Origin: JAGVXH01 sp041649755
Lineage (GTDB): Archaea; Nanobdellota; Nanobdellia; Pacearchaeales; GW2011-AR1
Assembly (NCBI GenBank): GCA_041649755.1
Contig: JBAZMK010000003.1
Coordinates: forward strand, 1-64,000
Direction: 5' to 3'
Length of the DNA stretch: 64,000 nucleotides
Both the position numbers and the translations under genes were made by a program. The notes below the pieces were generated by a model, which was given only the letters and a program-made list of their open reading frames with translations, had not been told where the DNA came from and did no database searches. Positions 48,873 to 57,164 of this stretch are shown here, one piece after another (the first letter of the stretch is position 1; every line of letters starts with the position of its first letter).

Positions 48873-49165
48873 CTTAATCTCTCAAGCCCATTTATTTCTG
48901 CCTGTCTTTTGAGCAACTGATAAACATAAACTCCTGCCGCCTGTACGCAAAGTTTTTCGTCACCATGAAGCCCATACTCTTGAGTGAATCTTTCTAATGC
49001 AACTTCTAAAAATGGATTTTCTCCGAAAATCTCATCTGCTTGGTCTTCCATTACTTTCATCAATCCTTCTTCTCTTTCTCTGTCTAGTCTCTGTTCTTCT
49101 AAATAATGCATTTCTATCGTTTCTATAGTGAGAATTGGAAGTCCTTCGGGTGTGTAATTATTCAT
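48869..49165 (-). CDS. hypothetical protein with a kinase N-lobe-like fragment
   Basis: A 98-residue acidic helical protein (ATG at 49165, 5 nt past the barrel-2 stop). Its end contains DEKLCVQAAGVYVY, identical over most of its length to the start of the kinase domain at 50914-52476 (GEKLCVQAAGVYVYKD). The DNA is identical over 39 bases (48920-48958 and 52375-52413). The remainder is not kinase-like. It lies between and is coupled to the two barrel genes. Confidence 0.6.
   Translation of the reverse strand: MNNYTPEGLPILTIETIEMHYLEEQRLDREREEGLMKVMEDQADEIFGENPFLEVALERFTQEYGLHGDEKLCVQAAGVYVYQLLKRQAEINGLERLR
48920..48958 (-). repeat. 39-bp direct repeat, copy A
   Basis: A perfect 39-base match to 52375-52413 in the same orientation and reading frame, encoding KLCVQAAGVYVY in two otherwise unrelated proteins. 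The copies bracket about 3.4 kb containing barrel gene 2, the AbrB-PhoU gene and most of the kinase. Confidence 0.8.
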
Positions 49166-49170
49166 TTTCT

Positions 49171-49890
49171 TTAGAAGCTGTATCCCAAGCTTATACCTCC
49201 CCAAGTTAAGTCATCATAAACTTTTCCGTGTTGTTGGTTGATGAAAGCTTTGAGGTTCCATTTTCCTTTTGAAACATCTAATGAAACTCCTGGTGTGATT
49301 TGTGACCACCCGTCTGTTCCGTAATAATCATCCAGCAATGCCGTGCTTATTGAGGGTGTTATTGATACATTTGTTCCAGAGATCTTTCCCAAGTTAAAAG
49401 TTTTTGATGCTTTAAAGTAGTGCCTGTCTCCCGTAGGAGTTTCATCATGCCCTAATAGGTGTGTAAGATCATACTCTAAGTCAATTGTCCCTCCAAGTTT
49501 AAGCCCGGCCTTGAATACATTATCGTATGTTCCAAATTCCCCAGAAGGATAATACCAGTGCTGAAAACCTATATTTGCAGAAAGTTCATCAGTTAAATTA
49601 TGTGCGTAACTTACTCCGCCGTCTATTTCGTTAACAGCATTTTCTTTGAAGTCATAATTCCCCCATGCAAACCCTGAAAATCCATTTTTGAAATCAACAT
49701 AAACAAGATTTTGATTTACGGTTCCTTTTTTAAACATACCGTGTCGTGCAACATAATCTGACACTAATGTCGACTCTAAATAAGTTTTAGGAGTTTTTGA
49801 AATTGCTACATTTGTAGCTCCGATTATTGCAATTAGACCTGCCATAATACCCTTCCTGAATCTTGAAGAGATCTTGTCTGTTTTTGCCAT
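49171..49890 (-). CDS. secreted outer-membrane-like beta-barrel protein 2 (TorF-like)
   Basis: A 239-residue protein. Signal peptide (SSRFRKGIMAGLIAIIGATN, then AISKT). The mature part has about ten amphipathic strands (YLESTLVSDYVARHGMFKKG, VYVDFKNGFSGFAWGNYDF, EIDGGVSYAHNLTDELSANI). It ends DLTWGGISLGYSF, with the terminal aromatic residue that marks bacterial outer-membrane barrels. It resembles putative porins of the TorF type. First gene of the barrel operon, with a palindrome in its promoter region. Confidence 0.7.
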   Translation of the reverse strand: MAKTDKISSRFRKGIMAGLIAIIGATNVAISKTPKTYLESTLVSDYVARHGMFKKGTVNQNLVYVDFKNGFSGFAWGNYDFKENAVNEIDGGVSYAHNLTDELSANIGFQHWYYPSGEFGTYDNVFKAGLKLGGTIDLEYDLTHLLGHDETPTGDRHYFKASKTFNLGKISGTNVSITPSISTALLDDYYGTDGWSQITPGVSLDVSKGKWNLKAFINQQHGKVYDDLTWGGISLGYSF

Positions 49891-49939
49891 TTTAATAACT
49901 CCTATTAAGTTAATACAAGGAAGAAGAAATTAATATTTA

Positions 49940-49960
49940 ACTGATATTATTCATATCAGT
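49940..49960. promoter_or_regulatory. operator-like palindrome between barrel and AbrB-PhoU genes
   Basis: ACTGATAT-TATTC-ATATCAGT, with perfect 8-bp arms around a 5-bp spacer. It lies between the divergent starts at 49890 and 50009, within the promoter zone of both. The AbrB-type protein encoded at its right is the obvious candidate binder, by inference. Confidence 0.55.
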
Positions 49961-50008
49961 AATATTAAAAATAGAAAAACTTAAAAGTGAAATATGCTTC
50001 TTATTTTA

Positions 50009-50932
50009 ATGGAGAGAAAACTAATAAAACAAGGCGGGGGCGGTTATACCATCTATCTCCCTAAAAAATGGGTTAAAAAGAAGTCATTAAAAGAGGGGGA
50101 TCTAGTCAAGATTAAGGAACTTGAAACATCCCTTGTTATTGACAGTGAACTAAAAGAAAGCAACGAAATCACGATAGATATTAACCCCAAAAATGAAGGA
50201 TATCTCTCAATTATTTTGTCTCATGCTTACAGAAAAGGCTATGATAAAATCATCATAAATGGGTTAAATCATGATTTAATCAAAGAGATAAGCAAAGTAA
50301 TCAAGAATATTCTCTTAGGCTTTGAGATTACTGACCGAACAGAAAACTATTGTAAAATTGAAAATATTTCTGAGCCTACAGAACAAAAATATAATGCCAT
50401 TTTAAGAAAAATATTTTTTCTGATGAAGGAATTGAACAGCCTCATTGCCTGTGATTTTGGGGTTTATAAAAATTCTGAGGAGATCTCTGATGTAAAGATA
50501 AATCTTGACCGATTTATTCTTTTCTGTAAAAGGATTTTAATTAAAGAAAAATATGAAAAAGACTTGGTTTTAGAATGGGAGCTCCTGACTTTTTTAACTC
50601 ATATAGGACACTCTTATTTCTATGCTTATGATTATTCGGAGAAAAACAAAATCAAAACAAATAAGACTCTACTTTCTCTTTTTGAAAAGTTAAAAAACTA
50701 TTTTTATTTATTTGAAAAAGCCTATTTTGAAGAGGACATAGAAAAAATACATGAAATAAACAGGCTTCGGAATGAATACCATTTTGGAGAAGTTCTAAGT
50801 CTTCTAAAGAAATCTAAAGGTGATGAAAATGTTCTTCTTTCTTATATAAAAGATATTTTCAGATTTATTCAAATTGGAACCAGCCCGATTTTGTCTAAGA
50901 TATTAGAAAAGAATCAATCTATGTCTGCGTGA
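50009..50932 (+). CDS. AbrB/PhoU-domain regulator
   Basis: A 307-residue protein. Residues 1-45 form a SpoVT/AbrB swapped-hairpin DNA-binding domain (MERKLIKQGGGGYTIYLPKK, KEGDLVKIKEL). The rest is helical and resembles archaeal PhoU-like regulators (AILRKIFFLMKELNSLIACD, FEKLKNYFYLFEKAYFEEDI). Such proteins are usually linked to phosphate control, but no phosphate transporter is nearby. The ATG at 50009 fits the domain start; 49994 is the alternative. Its end overlaps the convergent kinase gene by 19 nt. Confidence 0.75.
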   Translation: MERKLIKQGGGGYTIYLPKKWVKKKSLKEGDLVKIKELETSLVIDSELKESNEITIDINPKNEGYLSIILSHAYRKGYDKIIINGLNHDLIKEISKVIKNILLGFEITDRTENYCKIENISEPTEQKYNAILRKIFFLMKELNSLIACDFGVYKNSEEISDVKINLDRFILFCKRILIKEKYEKDLVLEWELLTFLTHIGHSYFYAYDYSEKNKIKTNKTLLSLFEKLKNYFYLFEKAYFEEDIEKIHEINRLRNEYHFGEVLSLLKKSKGDENVLLSYIKDIFRFIQIGTSPILSKILEKNQSMSA

Positions 50933-52476
50933 TAATAAGAGAGCCAATAATTGATAAATTTTTGTTCTTGTTTAGGAATTATAAGTTTTCCGTCAACACC
51001 TTTTGCATTTCTGTAGACCTCATAGTCAAAGCTACCCGAAACCCTCTTTGCCTGACTTACTAGGTCTGGTCCTACTCTTGAAATAGTCATAACATCTTCT
51101 AAATCCACTTTTTTATCTCCTATTTTTGCCTGATTCAATGCTACTTCAATTGATTTTGCCCAGACAGGCCAAGGAGTTCCGGATAATCTATTAAACTGCC
51201 TTTCATCATTACTTGTATAGGCAATAAAGGTTCTAAATTGATTATCTGTGTAAACCTCAGGGTAATTTGTTGCTCCCCCAGAGAATTGTGTTTGTGCATG
51301 AGTCTTTAAAAAATAAGCAACAACCCTATTGTCTGTAGACAGCTTAGCATTATGAGTTAAACCGCTAAAAAACGCCCCTCCTTCAGAGATATCCTTAGGG
51401 AGGTCATTAATCTGCTCTCTTTCTAATTCTATCTCTAAAATATTTCCTAATTTTTCAGGTGGATAAACCATCCCTTGTATTTGAGTTCTGGGCATCTCCA
51501 CTTTCTTTGGTTCATAAGTTGCTGCCCCGTAAGCAAACAAACCAGAGAGTATAATCGGCAAGCCTATTGGAACAGTCCATTTCTTTATTGTTCTTGAAAT
51601 AACTTTCTTGAAATCTAATTTTTCGATTACTTCCTCTAGATTCTTCAGTACGCTTCCTCCGTCATAAAATCTATTCCCTTCATTTACTGCTAAACATTTT
51701 CTTAAGAAAGGTCTTAATTTTCTTGGTGCTTTGTTAATTCTTTTTTTTATTTCTCTACTAAATTTTGGGGTTCCTAAAGTATCTATATTTATTCCTTCAT
51801 AAATCCCTTTCTTTGTAACAGATTCGTATAAAATCGCACCTAAACCCCAAACATCTGCTCTTTTGCTCGGTCTTGAGTCCTCAGCAAAACACTCAGGTGC
51901 ACGATAATTTATGTCGCCATATGAACCTCTTTTGCTTCCACTTCCTCCAATAGAAATACAAGTTGTAGACCCCAAATCTCCAAGATACGCTCGGCCATTC
52001 TCAATTAAAATGTTTGAAGGTTTAACATCTCCGTGAGTTCTGGGGCGTTCTCCACGAGGATCTTCTTTCTGACTGTGAATATATTTTAAAGCTACTGCAA
52101 TATCTTTAACAAATCTTAAAGATTCTTCCATGGTTAAATTGGAAATCTTTGTTGATAGATCTCCTCCATTATAAACTGGCATAGCGATATACATCCTTCC
52201 AGTTCGGTCTCGTTCAATTAATCTTGGGACTACATGGTAGGCGGCAGCATCTAATGAAATCGCTTCTTTTCTCATTACATCTTCTTCGGTCCATCCTCTT
52301 TCTTCCATCTGTCTTTGAGCCACATCATTTGGGGAGAAAGTTTTAATTGCCCAAGGGTTTCCACCTTGATCTTTATAAACATAAACTCCTGCCGCCTGTA
52401 CGCAAAGTTTTTCTCCAGTTGGCAGAAATGTAAAACTATCAATTTCCTCGTCCAGAATCTTAGATTCGCTTTTCAT
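50914..52476 (-). CDS. membrane Ser/Thr protein kinase (Hanks type) with extracytoplasmic domain
   Basis: A 520-residue protein. The kinase domain at about 20-295 has VAVK-type Lys in WAIKTFSP, catalytic loop HGDVKPSN (about residue 146; HGD in place of HRD), DLG in place of DFG, and YRAPE with ADVWGLGAILYE. A membrane helix (TVPIGLPIILSGLFAYGAAT, about 300-320) leads to a 200-residue outer domain with no recognised family (DNRVVAYFLKTHAQTQFSGG, NYPEVYTDNQFRTFIAY). The layout is that of a PknB-like receptor kinase. Its ATG lies inside the end of the ribbon-helix-helix gene. Confidence 0.85.
   Translation of the reverse strand: MKSESKILDEEIDSFTFLPTGEKLCVQAAGVYVYKDQGGNPWAIKTFSPNDVAQRQMEERGWTEEDVMRKEAISLDAAAYHVVPRLIERDRTGRMYIAMPVYNGGDLSTKISNLTMEESLRFVKDIAVALKYIHSQKEDPRGERPRTHGDVKPSNILIENGRAYLGDLGSTTCISIGGSGSKRGSYGDINYRAPECFAEDSRPSKRADVWGLGAILYESVTKKGIYEGINIDTLGTPKFSREIKKRINKAPRKLRPFLRKCLAVNEGNRFYDGGSVLKNLEEVIEKLDFKKVISRTIKKWTVPIGLPIILSGLFAYGAATYEPKKVEMPRTQIQGMVYPPEKLGNILEIELEREQINDLPKDISEGGAFFSGLTHNAKLSTDNRVVAYFLKTHAQTQFSGGATNYPEVYTDNQFRTFIAYTSNDERQFNRLSGTPWPVWAKSIEVALNQAKIGDKKVDLEDVMTISRVGPDLVSQAKRVSGSFDYEVYRNAKGVDGKLIIPKQEQKFINYWLSYYHADID
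52375..52413 (-). repeat. 39-bp direct repeat, copy B
   Basis: The kinase-gene copy of the 39-base repeat at 48920-48958, encoding KLCVQAAGVYVY at the start of the kinase N-lobe. This is the natural context of the sequence, since beta strands 1-2 of the kinase fold are expected here. Confidence 0.8.
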
Positions 52477-52612
52477 TTTCTTCCCCTAAAATTTCGTTTA
52501 TGCAGAACTCAAAAGCATGGCTTCTGTTTCTAAATTTTCTTTTTAAAATAGAGAGGTCTATTTTTTCTAAAGTTTCGTTGTCCACCGATACACTAACTTT
52601 CTGTTTTTTCAT
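52460..52612 (-). CDS. small ribbon-helix-helix DNA-binding protein
   Basis: A 50-residue protein, MKKQKVSVSVDNETLEKIDL..., followed by RNRSHAFEFCINEILGE. The initial beta strand with alternating residues and the two helices with N/R-R-S-x-A fit the Arc/CopG/MetJ family. It has GGAG just before the ATG and its end overlaps the kinase start by 17 nt, so the two are one operon. Such proteins usually repress their own promoter, and a palindrome lies just upstream. Confidence 0.78.
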   Translation of the reverse strand: MKKQKVSVSVDNETLEKIDLSILKRKFRNRSHAFEFCINEILGEENEKRI

Positions 52613-52626
52613 ATATACTCCTAAGT

Positions 52627-52642
52627 AGTAACTAGTATTACT
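52627..52642. promoter_or_regulatory. operator-like inverted repeat upstream of the RHH-kinase operon
   Basis: AGTAA-CTAGTA-TTACT, 5-bp arms around 6 bp, immediately downstream of a minus-strand TATA box (TTTATAAAG, 52644-52652) and 15 nt upstream of the RHH start. This placement over the transcription start suits autorepression by the RHH protein. Confidence 0.5.
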
Positions 52643-52766
52643 CCTTTATAAATTTTACTATTGTTGTTACTTTAGAATTACATAAAAGAACAAGATTTGT
52701 GCTTATAGGCAATAGAGAAACAATACAAAGAGTTCTATAAAATAGACTATATGTTGGACGGCAAAC

Positions 52767-53222
52767 TCATACCAAAATAGCATCAACAAAATCTTCTAAA
52801 AACTCTTCATTATCTCTACAACCACAAAATCTGACCGCTTCAGCTTCAACAAGTTCTTCTCCCCTCTTTACCCCAAATCTATAAAAGCCATGAATAACTT
52901 CATGAATAAGAGCTATCCTTCTTTCAGATTTTGGGACACCAAGGGAGATATCAAAAAGAATGGGGTCTTTGCTTATCGGGCAAATTTGGGAGCCAGGAGT
53001 ATCTTTTAGTGTAGTTTCTCGAATCCTATCTCTTAAGAAATACGCTACTTTTTTAGGAGTCAAAGGAGAATGTTCTAAATAACTTTTAAATTCTGAAGGG
53101 GTCCATCGTTCCCAGATATCTTTGATTTGACTAACCGAACCAACAAAATAATCATCTGCACGAGTTCGCCACCATAGCAAAGGATTTTGCTTAAAGCCGA
53201 TGATAATATAATCCAAGGCCAT
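52767..53222 (-). CDS. putative zincin metallopeptidase
   Basis: A 151-residue protein with HEVIHGFYRFG (HExxH zinc-protease motif, about residue 109) and a downstream Glu/Cys-rich EELVEAEAVRFCGC, where a third ligand could lie. No signal peptide. The first half (WWRTRADDYFVGSVSQIKDI) is unrecognised. Archaeal small zincins of this kind are mostly uncharacterised. It sits between the kinase operon and the small basic protein gene. Confidence 0.65.
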   Translation of the reverse strand: MALDYIIIGFKQNPLLWWRTRADDYFVGSVSQIKDIWERWTPSEFKSYLEHSPLTPKKVAYFLRDRIRETTLKDTPGSQICPISKDPILFDISLGVPKSERRIALIHEVIHGFYRFGVKRGEELVEAEAVRFCGCRDNEEFLEDFVDAILV

Positions 53223-53315
53223 AGATAGTTAAAAGAAAAGGGTTATTTATAGATTATTGCGATGCGACCATCCCTTTATACCCATCATATTTAAAAACCT
53301 AAAATTCTCTTCATT

Positions 53316-53456
53316 ATGATGCCTGCAAAAAATAAACCAAAGCGATTTGATAGAGCAAGGTCTTGGAGAGTTGCACGAAGAAAAAGAAAAACGAAAGAGT
53401 TAACTCACCCTAAGAAAAGGTCAAGGGGAAAAAGAGAAAAAGTTAATCCTCAATAA
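53316..53456 (+). CDS. small highly basic protein
   Basis: A 46-residue protein, about 45 per cent Lys plus Arg: MPAKNKPKRFDRARSWRVAR, then RKRKTKELTHPKKRSRGKRE. A TATA-like ATTTAAAAACC (53288-53298) lies about 24 nt upstream of the ATG, as for other leaderless genes here, which argues that it is expressed. The composition suggests an RNA- or DNA-binding or ribosome-associated protein. No family recognised. It overlaps the convergent GINS gene by 14 nt. Confidence 0.55.
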   Translation: MMPAKNKPKRFDRARSWRVARRKRKTKELTHPKKRSRGKREKVNPQ

Positions 53457-53997
53457 TTTCTACTCTTTTATCTTTAGACAGGATTTCTACAATTTCTTTT
53501 TCAAGGTTTGCGATTTCGCCTTTTTGAAAAGGTCCGATTTCATTTCCTTCAAAATCAAGAAATTCCGGCACATCTTCTAAGAATCTGATTAATTTATGCT
53601 TATTTTCTTCTTTCGGTGAACCAATCATTTCAGAATTTATGCTTTTTTCGGTTTTTTCAAGACTTTTTACAACCTCTTCAAAAAGATCAACTTCAAAACT
53701 TAATAGATTCTCAAAGTCTCTTTTATTAATCCCCACTTCAGACGCTACGAAGGCGAGATTCAGAATCTTTCTTTTTCTTATTCTGATAAGGTCTTTAAAA
53801 CTACTTAGGGCATTTTCAAGTTTCTTTTTATTCTTAATAGCCATATCCGAAAACAAGTCGTCTTCTTTGCTTAGAAATTCTTTTTTCTCGCGAAAATATT
53901 CTGCAACATCTAAAAGAAATTTTTTAGGAAGACTCTGCAACTGCTCCGAATATTTCTCTTTTCGCATTGCTTCGTAAATATCGCTAAAAGTTATCAT
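53443..53997 (-). CDS. gins15: GINS complex subunit (Gins15/51-like)
   Basis: A 184-residue protein with the helical A domain (about 1-115, IRIRKRKILNLAFVASEVGI-type helix) followed by a small B domain (KLIRFLEDVPEFLDFEGNEI, GPFQKGEIANLEKEIVEIL). This A-then-B order is that of archaeal Gins15/51. GINS links the MCM helicase to polymerase and primase at the fork. The RecJ-like DHH protein at 37.8 kb is a possible partner. Confidence 0.88.
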   Translation of the reverse strand: MITFSDIYEAMRKEKYSEQLQSLPKKFLLDVAEYFREKKEFLSKEDDLFSDMAIKNKKKLENALSSFKDLIRIRKRKILNLAFVASEVGINKRDFENLLSFEVDLFEEVVKSLEKTEKSINSEMIGSPKEENKHKLIRFLEDVPEFLDFEGNEIGPFQKGEIANLEKEIVEILSKDKRVEIIED

Positions 53998-54078
53998 AGA
54001 GAAAAAGGGGAACTTAGATTTAAAAGAATTGTTATACTAATAAGCCAAACTTTATAAATAAAAAACGTATCTATTTAT

Positions 54079-55101
54079 ATGGTAAGTTATCAGGATGTCG
54101 TTAAAAAAGGGGTAATTGGTGTACTTTTTCTTGCGTTGTTCATTCTTGCATATTATATTGTTAAGCCAATAATTGTCCCAATAATTTTCGCACTTCTTTT
54201 AGCTTATATTTTTATCCCGACATATAAGAGAATTAATTCCAGAATAAAACATAAAAATATTTCTGCGCTGGTTCTTATTTTATTAATTTTTATAGTAATT
54301 TTAGTTCCTTTGATTTATCTTCTGCCAAATTTATTAAAAGAAGTAACAGAAACTTATACTCTTCTTAGAAATTTTAATTTTGAGTCTATTCTTGATGGTT
54401 TCCTTGGCGAAGAACTTGCTTCTTCATTCTCTCAGCAATTTGATAATATTATCAGCAGATTATTTGCTTCCCTTGCAAGTCAGCTTACAGGTATTTTAAC
54501 CAGTATCCCTTCTCTTCTTTTAAAGCTTGTTGTATTCCTGTTTACTTTTTTCTTTGCAGTCAGAGATTATCAGGAAATGAAAACTTATATCAGAAAGATT
54601 TCTCCTTTTTCAAAAGGGTTAGAAGAAAAATTTGAAAAGGAGTTCAGAGGGATAACGAATGCTATAATGTTCGGGCAGCTTCTTATTGGTTTAATCACAG
54701 CTCTTGCATTTGGTGTCGGAGCTTACATTTTGGGTGTTCCTAAAGTTCTTATACTTACTTTTTTAACTGGAATTGTTTCGGTGATCCCGATTTTGGGTGC
54801 TTGGATAGTGTGGTTTCCTGCTGGAATTATTATGATTGCCTTGGGAAGAACACTTGCGGGCGGGATACTTATAATCTACGGGGCGTTGTTCGTTTCTACA
54901 ATAGATAATATTTTAAGACCTTATTTTATCTCCAAGAATTCTCAATTGCCAATTGTAATTAGTGTTATAGGAACTATCGGAGGATTATATTTCATAGGAA
55001 TTTTGGGTTTAATTTTGGGTCCCCTTATTCTTGCTTATGTATTAATAATAATAGATTTCTACCAACAAGGAAAATTAAAAGAATTGTTTGAAAAGGAATG
55101 A
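54079..55101 (+). CDS. AI-2E family (PerM/UPF0118) transporter
   Basis: A 340-residue membrane protein with about eight helices. It has the family signature GILTSIPSLLLKLVVFLFTF-FFAVRDYQEM and the C-terminal FLTGIVSVIPILGAWIVWFP, STIDNILRPYFIS and GPLILAYVLIIIDFY. Members export small molecules or ions, and the substrate in archaea is unknown. Its stop overlaps the AMP phosphorylase start by 4 nt. Confidence 0.9.
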   Translation: MVSYQDVVKKGVIGVLFLALFILAYYIVKPIIVPIIFALLLAYIFIPTYKRINSRIKHKNISALVLILLIFIVILVPLIYLLPNLLKEVTETYTLLRNFNFESILDGFLGEELASSFSQQFDNIISRLFASLASQLTGILTSIPSLLLKLVVFLFTFFFAVRDYQEMKTYIRKISPFSKGLEEKFEKEFRGITNAIMFGQLLIGLITALAFGVGAYILGVPKVLILTFLTGIVSVIPILGAWIVWFPAGIIMIALGRTLAGGILIIYGALFVSTIDNILRPYFISKNSQLPIVISVIGTIGGLYFIGILGLILGPLILAYVLIIIDFYQQGKLKELFEKE

Positions 55102-56573
55102 AGTTAAGAATAAAGAATCTAAATTGGTTTGCAGGCAGACCCGTCGTAATTTTAAATGATAAAACTTGCAGAAAACTGAATATTTTTGTTAATGATAGAA
55201 TTTCTATGATGAACTCGCGTAAGGTTTATGCGGTTGTGGATATATTCCCTAAGTTGATTAAAGAAAATGAAATTGGACTTTCCAGAGAATTAAGCCATTT
55301 ATTAAAAATGAAAAATGATGCTCTTATTGAGGTAAGTCCTGCAGAGTTGTCCCCAGCATCTTATCTTATTAATAAAAAAATTAATGGAGCAAGATTAAAT
55401 AAAGAAGAGTTAGAGTATGTTATCTCTGAGATTGTAAGCAATAATTTGACAGAAGCCGAAATTGCTTATTTTACTGCAGCAGAAAAAATTCATGGAATGT
55501 CTATTAAAGAGGTAATAAATCTCACGCAAGCTATGGTCAATACAGGGGCAAGATTAAATTTTAAAGAAAAATTTGTTGCAGATAAGCATTGCATCGGGGG
55601 GATAGCAGGAAACAGAACTACGCCTATTGTCACATCAATTTGTGCTTCAGCGGGGCTCACAATACCAAAGACTTCCTCACGAGCTATTACATCTGCCTCA
55701 GGTACGGCAGATGTAATTGAGACCCTATCTAATGTTGAATTGTCAATAGAGGGGATAAAAGAAGTTGTCAAAAAAACTGGTGCTTGTCTTGCATGGGGTG
55801 GTGCCTTGGGTTTAGCTCCGTCAGATGACAAAATAATAAGGGTAGAGAGAATTTTAAACTTAGATGCTGAACCCCAACTTTTAGCCTCAATAATGTCAAA
55901 AAAAGTTTCTGTTGGTTCAAAATATGTTTTAATAGATATTCCTTACGGAGAGCATTCAAAAGTTAAAACATTAGAGGAAGCAAAAAAACTAGGAAGTAAA
56001 TTTAAAAGAATAGCTAAAAGTTTTAGGATTAAATTAAAGGCGGTCTATACTGATGGTTCTCAACCAATAGGAAACGGAATTGGTCCAACACTTGAGCTTC
56101 TTGATGTTATTTCTGTTTTGAAGAATTTACCCTCTGCCCCCAAGGACTTAAAAGAGAAATCTGTTTATCTTTCGTCTGAGTTAATGAAACTCTGTGGTAT
56201 AAAAGACTCTTCTAAAAAAATTAATGATATATTAGAATCTGGTAAGGCTTATGAAAAATTTATTGAAATTCTCAGCGCACAGGACAAAAGTGATGTTGAA
56301 AAGAAAATTCCAGAGTTAAGGCTTGGACGTTTTAATAAAGTAATTAAAGCTAATTATTCCGGAGAAATCTATTCAATAAGCAATAACAAATTAAACGCCT
56401 TAAGCAGAATTTTGGGAACTCCTGAGACTAAATCTGCAGGAGTCTATCTGCACAAACATAAAGGTCCTGTAAATAAAAATGAAAATCTTTTGACTCTTTA
56501 CTCTGAGAGCAAATCAAAATTAAAAGAAGGTATAAAATTCATAAAGATATCTCGTCCAATAAGAATAAAATAA
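55098..56573 (+). CDS. deoA: AMP phosphorylase (archaeal thymidine phosphorylase family)
   Basis: A 491-residue enzyme. The N-terminal domain (about 1-85) is specific to archaeal AMP phosphorylase. The core matches nucleoside phosphorylases: TEAEIAYFTAAEKIHGMSIK, FVADKHCIGGIAGNRTTPIV, TSSRAITSASGTADVIETLS and YTDGSQPIGNGIGPTLELLD. It converts AMP and phosphate to adenine and ribose 1,5-bisphosphate, feeding the isomerase/RuBisCO III pathway known in archaea including DPANN. The isomerase and RuBisCO are not in this window. Confidence 0.93.
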   Translation: MKLRIKNLNWFAGRPVVILNDKTCRKLNIFVNDRISMMNSRKVYAVVDIFPKLIKENEIGLSRELSHLLKMKNDALIEVSPAELSPASYLINKKINGARLNKEELEYVISEIVSNNLTEAEIAYFTAAEKIHGMSIKEVINLTQAMVNTGARLNFKEKFVADKHCIGGIAGNRTTPIVTSICASAGLTIPKTSSRAITSASGTADVIETLSNVELSIEGIKEVVKKTGACLAWGGALGLAPSDDKIIRVERILNLDAEPQLLASIMSKKVSVGSKYVLIDIPYGEHSKVKTLEEAKKLGSKFKRIAKSFRIKLKAVYTDGSQPIGNGIGPTLELLDVISVLKNLPSAPKDLKEKSVYLSSELMKLCGIKDSSKKINDILESGKAYEKFIEILSAQDKSDVEKKIPELRLGRFNKVIKANYSGEIYSISNNKLNALSRILGTPETKSAGVYLHKHKGPVNKNENLLTLYSESKSKLKEGIKFIKISRPIRIK

Positions 56574-57164
56574 TTATAAAATGCTTGCCTTTATTATCTT
56601 AACTTCATCGATAGGTTTGTCTCCTGCTCCTGTCTGCACTTTCCCTATTTTATCCACAACATCCATACCTTCTAAGACTTCTCCGAAAACGGGATGCTTG
56701 CTTGTAAATGGTGGTTTGTCATAATCGAGATAAGTGTTGTCTACTAAGTTAATAAAGAACTGACTTCCTCCGCTGTCGGGTCCTGCGTTCGCCATAGAAA
56801 TTGTTCCACGAACATTAGAATGTCCTGCTACAAACTCGTCTTTAATAACATACCCTGGTCCGCCAGCGCCTGTACCTGTCGGGTCACCTCCCTGAATCAT
56901 AAAGTCCTCAATGACTCTATGAAATATTGTCCCATCATAAAATCCTTCTTCAACTAATTTTTTAAAATTCCCTGCTGTGATGGGCATATCTGAATAGAGT
57001 TCTATAACTATGTCCCCTTCTGTTGTCTGAAGTTTTATTTTTGTATTCATATTTTCGTTTATTCTACTAAACTGGTTTATAACAAATAAAGTGAATATTA
57101 TAAGTAAAATTAATATTATAAATATTGCGACTATTTTGTTTTTTAAGATTTTTGGGTGTTTCAT
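56574..57164 (-). CDS. membrane-anchored cyclophilin-type peptidyl-prolyl isomerase
   Basis: A 196-residue protein. An N-terminal membrane anchor (KIVAIFIILILLIIFTLFVI) is followed by a cyclophilin domain with FHRVIEDFMIQGGDPTGTGA, ISMANAGPDSGGSQFFINLV and PVFGEVLEGMDVVDKIG, including the catalytic Arg of FHRV and the QFF motif. It accelerates proline isomerisation during folding, probably outside the membrane. Its start overlaps the MFS gene stop by one base. Confidence 0.93.
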   Translation of the reverse strand: MKHPKILKNKIVAIFIILILLIIFTLFVINQFSRINENMNTKIKLQTTEGDIVIELYSDMPITAGNFKKLVEEGFYDGTIFHRVIEDFMIQGGDPTGTGAGGPGYVIKDEFVAGHSNVRGTISMANAGPDSGGSQFFINLVDNTYLDYDKPPFTSKHPVFGEVLEGMDVVDKIGKVQTGAGDKPIDEVKIIKASIL

